Source: an uncultured Selenomonadaceae bacterium
Lineage (GTDB): Bacteria; Bacillota; Negativicutes; Selenomonadales; Selenomonadaceae
Assembly: GCA_905236785.1 (NCBI GenBank)
Contig: CAJOQC010000191.1
Span: 1-6,286 of the forward strand
DNA: 6,286 bases
Direction of reading: 5' to 3'
Shown here: positions 1 to 4,629 of the stretch, piece after piece
How positions within the stretch are numbered: position 1 is the stretch's first letter
How the letters are laid out: each line of letters starts with the position of its first letter
The notes under the pieces: generated by a model
Seen by the model: only the letters and a program-made list of their open reading frames with translations
Database searches by the model: none
What the model was told of the DNA's origin: nothing
Made by a program: the position numbers and the translations under genes

Positions 1-47
1 CCCTTTCAGGTGAGGTGGCAGCCCGCAGGGCTGACGGAGGGAGTTTT
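1..47. repeat. Probable GC-rich extragenic repeat copy, truncated by the left edge
   Basis: This noncoding stretch contains GAGGTGGC, then the perfect inverted repeat CAGCCC-gca-GGGCTG (19-33), then ACGGAGGGAG and a run of T. The arrangement of a GAGG(T)GG arm, a short GC hairpin and a GGAGGGAG arm resembles a family of palindromic extragenic repeats that I recall as frequent between genes of gut and oral Firmicutes. That resemblance is from memory and only one copy is visible, so the repeat status is inference; the hairpin itself is seen directly. The T run (44-48) starts 10 nt after the hairpin on the plus strand, too far for a standard intrinsic terminator, and the operon reads the other way. 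The boundaries are approximate. Confidence 0.5.
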
Positions 48-114
48 TAGAGGTTGCCTGTACATTAAACGAAGAGCAGTATCAAGAGGAACAATATTGT
101 TGGGTGGCATAATT
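48..114. other. Intergenic stretch downstream of the operon, no supported gene
   Basis: Between the stop of the small gene and the putative repeat there is no hairpin plus T run in the direction of transcription, so I cannot place the operon terminator. A perfect 12-bp AT-rich palindrome AACAATATTGTT lies at 90-101; its length alone is compatible with chance. A 34-codon frame on the minus strand (6-110) starts here without a ribosome site and is not called. Confidence 0.5.
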
Positions 115-444
115 TCAAAAAGAAACATCAAGATGATGACCCCGCGAAGGATCCACGGCAAACTTTTCCGCCTCTTGCTCTTCTATGAAGGGGTTCTTTC
201 GCCTGCCGAAATTGCCGCCGTAGCCGCCCTGTCGTTTTTGACGATCGGGGTCGTCCTTTATCCGCTCGCCTTCGGCGTTGTCCTTGCCCTGCACCTGTTG
301 TTCCTTCAGCTTGTCGGCTTCTTTTTGGCGCATGGTTTCAAAGTCCTGTTGCAAGGCCGCCGCATGATTTAGGTTGTGTTGCACCTGCGTTGCGTCCGCC
401 GCTCGCGGAAAAACCATCTGCATACTCATGGGCGTTATGTCCAT
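115..444 (-). CDS. Small uncharacterised charged protein after fapA
   Basis: Function not recognised. It has 109 residues from the ATG at 444. There is no signal peptide or membrane helix. Residues 1-14 are Met-rich (MDITPMSMQMVFPR); about 20-52 look like a Gln/Glu/Lys-rich amphipathic helix; about 53-95 are strongly charged and probably disordered, with ERIKDDPDRQKRQ and the basic Gly patch GGYGGNFGRRK (73-83); the tail is DPSRGHHLDVSF (98-109). Such a defined tail after a disordered stretch suggests a conserved binding peptide. It follows the fapA-like stop by 27 nt in the same direction, so it probably shares the operon. The bias to a good Shine-Dalgarno, its full length with a normal stop, and the position favour a real gene. 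A frame on the opposite strand over the same bases (10-372) lacks a ribosome site and is judged a shadow. Confidence 0.78.
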   Translation of the reverse strand: MDITPMSMQMVFPRAADATQVQHNLNHAAALQQDFETMRQKEADKLKEQQVQGKDNAEGERIKDDPDRQKRQGGYGGNFGRRKNPFIEEQEAEKFAVDPSRGHHLDVSF

Positions 445-452
445 GACAATCA

Positions 453-458
453 CCCCTC
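453..458 (-). promoter_or_regulatory. Ribosome binding site deciding the start of the small gene
   Basis: GAGGGG on the minus strand lies 8 nt before the ATG at 444. The in-frame GTG at 453 overlaps this motif and cannot use it, so the ATG is the better start and the protein is 109 rather than 112 residues. Confidence 0.7.
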
Positions 459-471
459 TTTGATTAAATCA

Positions 472-2163
472 TCAATAAGGACCTATAGTAACAACGTCGT
501 CAACCACGGTAATGGAACAATGCCGCGCATCGGAATGGAAATTTTTCGCCAAGGAATTTATCACCACGCGAACTCCGGCGTAGATGGTATCGTCCACCCG
601 AATACGCCCATGCTTCATAACCGCCAATTCCTCGTTTAAGGATTCAATCAGCCTTTCGTCGCGGCGCATTTGCCCCGCCAAAGGAAATTGCGAACGTGTC
701 AGCTCGTTTATCTGGTCGATACGGTTCTGCGGCAAACGGCTTATGTCTATTTTAGCCAAGGTGTTAAGAGTCTTGGTTATCTGTTCAAGGCGTTGCTTGG
801 TTTCCTTATAGCGCACACAAGCCTCTTTGTATTTTCGTTGCAAATTGGGGTCTACGCCTACGGATATACGCGTCACGATGTTGGAGGCGTTGCCGATAAA
901 CTTCGCCGTTATCTCTTCGCCGGCCATGGCCAAGCCCCCCATGATTTGCCCCTTTTTCCCTTCAAGGATAATCTTTTTGCCGGCTTTAACCTGTGAATGA
1001 AGGGCAACATCGGCAATGTAAATATCGCGGTTGGCCTGTAAATCGGCCATTTCCGCAAATGCGGCGCGAATGTCCTCCTCGGCGCGAACCTTGGCTCTGT
1101 CCATGCCGTTTATGCCGCCGGAAACAAAAATGTTGCGGCCTTCAATTTCCGCGCCATTCACCACGCCGGTAATGTTTATGTCGCCGGTGGCTTTCACCTT
1201 AAATCCTGCCGCCACATCGCCCTTTATCTCCACGCTGCCGGTGAAATTTATATTGCCGGTGCCGACCCCAACGCCGCTCGGCAAAACAAGATGGGGATCG
1301 ACGCTTATAATTCTGCCCGTATCCACAATTTGACCGTCAATCATGGACACCAATTCATTTTCGCCGATAATCTGCGTGTTCTTCCCTTGGGGCAAAGGCA
1401 CGGGGCGGCCGTCCCGCGCCGGCACCATATCGCCGTAAATATTTTTGCCCGGCGTGCCTCGGGTTTGCGGCACACGCACCGCCAAAACATCGTTCTTTTT
1501 GGTCAGCACGAACAAGTTAAGATTTTTGTAGTCAACGCGATCGTACTCGACAACCACCGGCCGCCCTTTCACCCCAAGATCGAAACGCCGCTCGATGCGG
1601 GCGTTTTCGCCATGCGCCGGCGGATCGCCCTGCGCCGCCACAAAAGGGTTCAAACTTTTTATTCCTTCTTCGATGGCGGCCATATTTATTCCGTAAGCAA
1701 CCTTTTTTTGTTGCAAGGCATCCAGAACCATTTCCGCAGTGGGAAGCCTTGTCCCCGATTTAGTGTCATAACGAACCTTGGCAAGCATTCTGTCGCGGCT
1801 AATATCGATGATGATGTTGGCGTAATTTTCGTCTTCCCCCGCAGGCATGGGAACACCAATTTCTTCTCCGTCCTCGCTTTGCCTTCGGTAACTTTTCTTG
1901 GTGGTAGGTTCGACGAATTTATCCGAAATCCGATAAGCATTGCCCGATGCTTCGCGAACAACGCGGGACAACAATGCCATGTCATAATCAAGCACACTGT
2001 AATCCTGCAAGATTTGGCGCATGTCCGACAATTCAAACATTACTTCGCCTTCCGAGGAAGGATATACCGTCAAAAATACGCCCTCAAGCGGCTTGAACTC
2101 AAACAAGTAGCCCGCATCTCTGCCGCCAACCGTCAAAATATCATTTTCCGCTTTTTCGGCCAT
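472..2163 (-). CDS. fapA: FapA-family (DUF342) protein with beta-helix and coiled coil
   Basis: 563 residues, no signal peptide or membrane segment, so probably cytoplasmic. Order of parts: an N-terminal module of about 1-90 (YLFEFKPLEGVFLTVYPS); a second module of about 113-170 (IIIDISRDRMLAKVRY); the family core at about 203-262 (VVVEYDRVDYKNLNLF, NDVLAVRVP, GTPGKNIYGD, PQGKN); a right-handed beta-helix of short hydrophobic/Gly repeats from about 262 to 430 (INFTGSVEIKGDV, INITGVVNGAEIEG, IFVSGGINGM); a coiled coil from about 440 to 520; and a short C-terminal beta segment. Vibrio FapA was described as a flagellar pole protein responding to the glucose-specific PTS enzyme IIA; whether that applies to this Gram-positive-type operon is unknown. 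The ATG has GAGGAGG at 2172-2178, 8 nt upstream, and lies 36 nt after fliA. The gene symbol is by family, not proven orthology. Confidence 0.85.
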   Translation of the reverse strand: MAEKAENDILTVGGRDAGYLFEFKPLEGVFLTVYPSSEGEVMFELSDMRQILQDYSVLDYDMALLSRVVREASGNAYRISDKFVEPTTKKSYRRQSEDGEEIGVPMPAGEDENYANIIIDISRDRMLAKVRYDTKSGTRLPTAEMVLDALQQKKVAYGINMAAIEEGIKSLNPFVAAQGDPPAHGENARIERRFDLGVKGRPVVVEYDRVDYKNLNLFVLTKKNDVLAVRVPQTRGTPGKNIYGDMVPARDGRPVPLPQGKNTQIIGENELVSMIDGQIVDTGRIISVDPHLVLPSGVGVGTGNINFTGSVEIKGDVAAGFKVKATGDINITGVVNGAEIEGRNIFVSGGINGMDRAKVRAEEDIRAAFAEMADLQANRDIYIADVALHSQVKAGKKIILEGKKGQIMGGLAMAGEEITAKFIGNASNIVTRISVGVDPNLQRKYKEACVRYKETKQRLEQITKTLNTLAKIDISRLPQNRIDQINELTRSQFPLAGQMRRDERLIESLNEELAVMKHGRIRVDDTIYAGVRVVINSLAKNFHSDARHCSITVVDDVVTIGPY

Positions 2164-2199
2164 AAAGAATGCCTCCTCGACTCCTCAAAATTTCGGACA

Positions 2200-2958
2200 T
2201 CACACCAAATTCGCCTTCATGCGGGCAAGCTGACCGCGAAGCCGCAACACCGCCTTAGAATGCAACTGGGATATTCTTGCCTCGGTAAGATGCAAAATCA
2301 AACTTATCTCTTTAAGAGTAAGTTCTTCGTAATAATAAAGAGTAACCACCAATTTTTCTTTTTCCGGCAAGCGATCTATCGCTTTGGCCAAAGTATCCTG
2401 AAGTTCCTGTCGTTCAAGACTTTCCTGCGGTCCGGGGTTTGAATAGTCCTGGGTTTCGGCTTGAATATACTCATCAAGGGGCATAACCGTTGCCGCCCCA
2501 AGTTGCCCCATTATATTTTTCAGTTCGCCCAAGGTGATGCCCATGGCCGAAGCTACTTCCTCATCCGTCGCCTCGCGGCCAAGCTCGTTTTCAAGATGGT
2601 TTAAGGTTTGCTCATACTTTCGCACCCTTTGACGCACCGACACGGGCAACCAATCCCGCGAACGCAAATAATCGAGCATGGCACCTTTTATCTTGACGCT
2701 TGCATAAGTTTCAAATTTGTTTTTGCGCTCAATGTCGTACCGCTCAATGGCATCAAGAAGACCAAAGAAACCGCTGCTCAACAAATCGTCTTTATCAATA
2801 TGCGTTGGCAGATTTATCGCCAATCTGCCTGCCACAATTCTGACAAGCGGCAAATAAAACTCTGCCAAATTGTTTCTGTTCTCGCTTGTCTTGTTGCGTT
2901 GGTAGGCCTGCCACAATGAAATTGCTTTGTCGGATAAACCATCCTGCGCCGTATCCAT
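2200..2958 (-). CDS. fliA: Flagellar/motility sigma factor sigma-28 (FliA/SigD)
   Basis: Group 3 sigma-70-family factor that directs RNA polymerase to late flagellar, motility and chemotaxis promoters; in most motile bacteria it is held by the anti-sigma FlgM. The 252 residues match the family. Region 2 spans about 30-105, with DKDDLLSSGFFGLLDAIERYD (55-75), KFETYASVKIKGAMLDYLR (81-99) and DWLPVSVR (102-109), the typical FliA/WhiG string. Region 3 contains GREATDEEVASAMGI, and region 4 (about 200-248) contains LPEKEKLVVTLYYYEELTLKEI and the helix-turn-helix EARISQLHSKAVLRLR. The ATG has a very strong GGAGGGAGG at 2967-2975, 8 nt upstream. Placement after cheD matches Bacillus sigD. FlgM is not in the window. 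SigF/SigB types are unlikely given the region 2 motif and the neighbours. Confidence 0.96.
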   Translation of the reverse strand: MDTAQDGLSDKAISLWQAYQRNKTSENRNNLAEFYLPLVRIVAGRLAINLPTHIDKDDLLSSGFFGLLDAIERYDIERKNKFETYASVKIKGAMLDYLRSRDWLPVSVRQRVRKYEQTLNHLENELGREATDEEVASAMGITLGELKNIMGQLGAATVMPLDEYIQAETQDYSNPGPQESLERQELQDTLAKAIDRLPEKEKLVVTLYYYEELTLKEISLILHLTEARISQLHSKAVLRLRGQLARMKANLV

Positions 2959-2997
2959 AATGACAGCCTCCCTCCGCTCGTTTTTTACCGCGTTCGG

Positions 2998-3483
2998 TTA
3001 AATTTCTTTTTCGCCGCGGTCAATGGTTTTCACTTTGTAAGCTCCGGTCACCAAATCTATGGAAACGGTTCTTCCGTATGTTCCGCCCGTGTCCTCGCCG
3101 ATAATTCTTATGTTGAAGCTCTTTAGCATTTTTTTGACGGCCTCAGCGTTTCTTGCGCCCACGCGCATAACATCCGTTGCATTTGAAAAGGCGAACATCT
3201 GCGCCCCGCCGGCTATTTTGGCCACAAGACGACTTCTTGATGCTCCGGCTTTTACCACATCGTCAAGCATGAGCGGAAGCCCCGTATCGGCGAATTTGGC
3301 GGGGTTGTCGCTGGCTCGCGCCTGAGTGCTGTCAGGGAGCATTATATGCAACAAGCCGCCGATTTTCGTCTGCGGATCGTAAAGAGAAATACCGATGCAG
3401 GAGCCAAGCCCATAGCTTATCAAAGTGGCCGGGCTTTTGCCGACCTTGTAGTCGGCCATACCCACCCGAATGAGATCAGGCAT
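2998..3483 (-). CDS. cheD: Chemoreceptor glutamine deamidase CheD
   Basis: CheD deamidates specific Gln residues on chemoreceptors and associates with CheC, whose phosphatase activity it stimulates. With the ATG start it has 161 residues, a normal length. Visible landmarks are the catalytic Cys29 in GLGSCIG, His46 in HIMLPDS with the 17-residue Cys-His spacing of the family, AKFADTG, the AGGAQMFAF block and the GEDTGGTYGRTV block near the C terminus. The third catalytic residue, Thr six positions before the Cys in characterised CheD proteins, is Ser23 here. An in-frame TTG at 3492 overlaps the cheC stop but touches the Shine-Dalgarno directly; the ATG at 3483 has AGGAG 9 nt upstream and starts one base after the cheC stop, so it is preferred. 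A 39-nt gap precedes fliA. Confidence 0.96.
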   Translation of the reverse strand: MPDLIRVGMADYKVGKSPATLISYGLGSCIGISLYDPQTKIGGLLHIMLPDSTQARASDNPAKFADTGLPLMLDDVVKAGASRSRLVAKIAGGAQMFAFSNATDVMRVGARNAEAVKKMLKSFNIRIIGEDTGGTYGRTVSIDLVTGAYKVKTIDRGEKEI

Positions 3484-3484
3484 A

Positions 3485-4099
3485 TCACTCAACTCCTACA
3501 GCTGTAATAATTGTCCTTAACGAGCCGGGATCGGGCACCAAGAAGAAATGACCGTTGATGCCATCGTCGTCCGAGAGAAACTCCGTTTCGATAACCAACG
3601 CCTGATCGCCCATTTGTCCAAGCTGAACCAATACCACGTTCAATATTGCGCCCGCCATATCCATGGCCAAGGCCGGAATGGACGGCAACATTGATATTTG
3701 CGTGAATGTGAAAAATGCGTTTAGGTACGCCCCCGCCAAAATATTGCCTATTTCCATAAGCGCGGATTCGTCCATAAAGTCAAGCTGTTGCGTGTCACCG
3801 TGGCTTTTGCCCATCAGCGTGTCCACAAGGTAAAACGCACTCTTTTGCGGCAACAGAAACAAAATATTGCCCGGCGCTTTGCCGTACACCCGCAAAAATA
3901 CTCCGACAACTATGGTGTCAGGACCGCCCACCAAATCCGGCACGGCGTCAAGCGGAACAAGAGCTACTTTCGGCACGTTCATGTCAATTCGCTTGTTTAT
4001 TATTTGCGACAATGCCGTAGCGGAATTGCCCGCGCCGACGTTGCCGATTTCCCTTAGGGCATCAAGCTGATTGACAGACAAATCAAATTCATCGAGCAT
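3485..4099 (-). CDS. cheC: CheY-P phosphatase CheC, two-active-site form
   Basis: CheC dephosphorylates CheY-P and binds CheD, forming part of the adaptation feedback in Firmicutes and Thermotoga. The 204-residue length is typical. The family signature [D/S]-x3-E-x2-N-x22-P occurs twice with exact spacing: D13, E17, N20, P43 in the first half and S112, E116, N119, P142 in the second. Both pseudo-symmetric active sites are therefore present, unlike CheX or single-site relatives. FliY is excluded because there is no C-terminal FliN/SpoA domain. The start ATG at 4099 has GAGGTG at 4107-4112, 7 nt upstream; an ATG at 4105 is in another frame and too close to that site. The stop TGA is one base from the cheD ATG, indicating tight or coupled translation of the two partners. 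Confidence 0.96.
   Translation of the reverse strand: MLDEFDLSVNQLDALREIGNVGAGNSATALSQIINKRIDMNVPKVALVPLDAVPDLVGGPDTIVVGVFLRVYGKAPGNILFLLPQKSAFYLVDTLMGKSHGDTQQLDFMDESALMEIGNILAGAYLNAFFTFTQISMLPSIPALAMDMAGAILNVVLVQLGQMGDQALVIETEFLSDDDGINGHFFLVPDPGSLRTIITAVGVE
3493..3497 (-). promoter_or_regulatory. Ribosome binding site deciding the cheD start
   Basis: AGGAG on the minus strand, inside the last codons of cheC. It is 9 nt from the ATG at 3483 and has zero spacing to the alternative TTG at 3492, so it favours the ATG. Its position within cheC suggests translational coupling of cheC and cheD. Confidence 0.75.
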
Positions 4100-4121
4100 A
4101 TCATGACACCTCGTTTAAGTT

Positions 4122-4586
4122 TTATTTGCCTTCTTTTGGCATACCGATAATTTCGGGTAGGTCAAGCATTATTATTAACCTGCCGTCCATATTGCCGATG
4201 CCGCTAATGAATTTCCCGTTTTCTTTGCCGTTTAGGCTCTTTTTGGGGTCTACGGGTTTGTCGTCTATGGTTATGACTTCCGTCACCGCATCGACCAACA
4301 TACCTACGTGCAAATCGTCAACCGTCACCGTAACTATGCGGGTTTTTTCCGTGTAGGGCGTTTGCTCCAACCCTAAACGCTGTTTTAAGTCGATAACCGG
4401 CAACACACTGCCGCGCAAGTTGATAACACCCTTTATGAAGTCGGCGGAAAAGGGAACCCGCGTAATATCGGTAAGGTTACGAATTTCCTGCACGTTTAAT
4501 ATGCTAAGTCCGTATTCTTCGTCCCTGAGCTTAAAGGCAACAACCTGGATGCCCTCGTCAACTGCATTGTTTTCTTCGTTTGCCAT
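4122..4586 (-). CDS. cheW: Chemotaxis coupling protein CheW
   Basis: Cytoplasmic adaptor that links chemoreceptors to the P5 domain of CheA. The 154 residues are one CheW domain, a usual length for the family. A short acidic, Asn-rich leader (1-12) is followed by the first beta strand IQVVAFKLRDEEYGL (13-27), VQEIRNL (32-38), the conserved NLRG loop (56-59) leading into VLPVIDLKQRLG, then VTVDDLHVGMLVDAVTEV and the closing strand LIIMLDL. The ATG is supported by AGGAAGG at 4595-4601, 8 nt upstream. It lies between cheA and cheC (22-nt gap to cheC), as expected for the receptor-kinase coupling gene of this operon. It has no receiver domain, so it is CheW and not CheV. Confidence 0.97.
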   Translation of the reverse strand: MANEENNAVDEGIQVVAFKLRDEEYGLSILNVQEIRNLTDITRVPFSADFIKGVINLRGSVLPVIDLKQRLGLEQTPYTEKTRIVTVTVDDLHVGMLVDAVTEVITIDDKPVDPKKSLNGKENGKFISGIGNMDGRLIIMLDLPEIIGMPKEGK

Positions 4587-4607
4587 CTTGTTTGCCTTCC
4601 TTTCGCT

Positions 4608-4629
4608 TTATTGCATCATTATTGCATCA
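4608..4629. repeat. 11-bp perfect tandem duplication across the cheA stop codon
   Basis: The unit TTATTGCATCA occurs twice back to back (4608-4618 and 4619-4629). On the coding strand the last codons ATG ATG CAA TAA are followed by a second TGATGCAATAA, so the end of cheA is repeated in the cheA-cheW gap. The protein is not altered because the first TAA ends it. It probably arose by replication slippage; no function is implied. Confidence 0.8.

Noticed and set aside
19..48. Hairpin plus T run read as an intrinsic terminator
   Set aside because: The T run follows on the plus strand about 10 nt after a short 6-bp stem, while the operon is transcribed on the minus strand, where no T run follows the stem.
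90..101. 12-bp perfect palindrome AACAATATTGTT as a possible operator
   Set aside because: A palindrome of this length is expected by chance in a few kilobases, and no promoter is visible next to it.
6..110. 34-codon minus-strand frame just after the small gene (starts MPPNNIVPLD)
   Set aside because: It has no Shine-Dalgarno before the ATG, and its second half is encoded by the putative extragenic repeat, so it is most likely not translated.
10..372. 120-codon plus-strand frame at the left edge
   Set aside because: It starts inside the putative repeat, has no ribosome site and runs antisense over the better supported small gene at 115-444.
1291..2442. 383-codon plus-strand frame
   Set aside because: It lies antisense to the fapA-like and fliA genes, both with clear family motifs; its translation is His/Arg/Phe-rich and matches no family I know. 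A shadow frame.
3484..3492. TTG start for cheD giving three extra residues
   Set aside because: The Shine-Dalgarno directly abuts the TTG with no spacing, whereas the ATG at 3483 has 9 nt.
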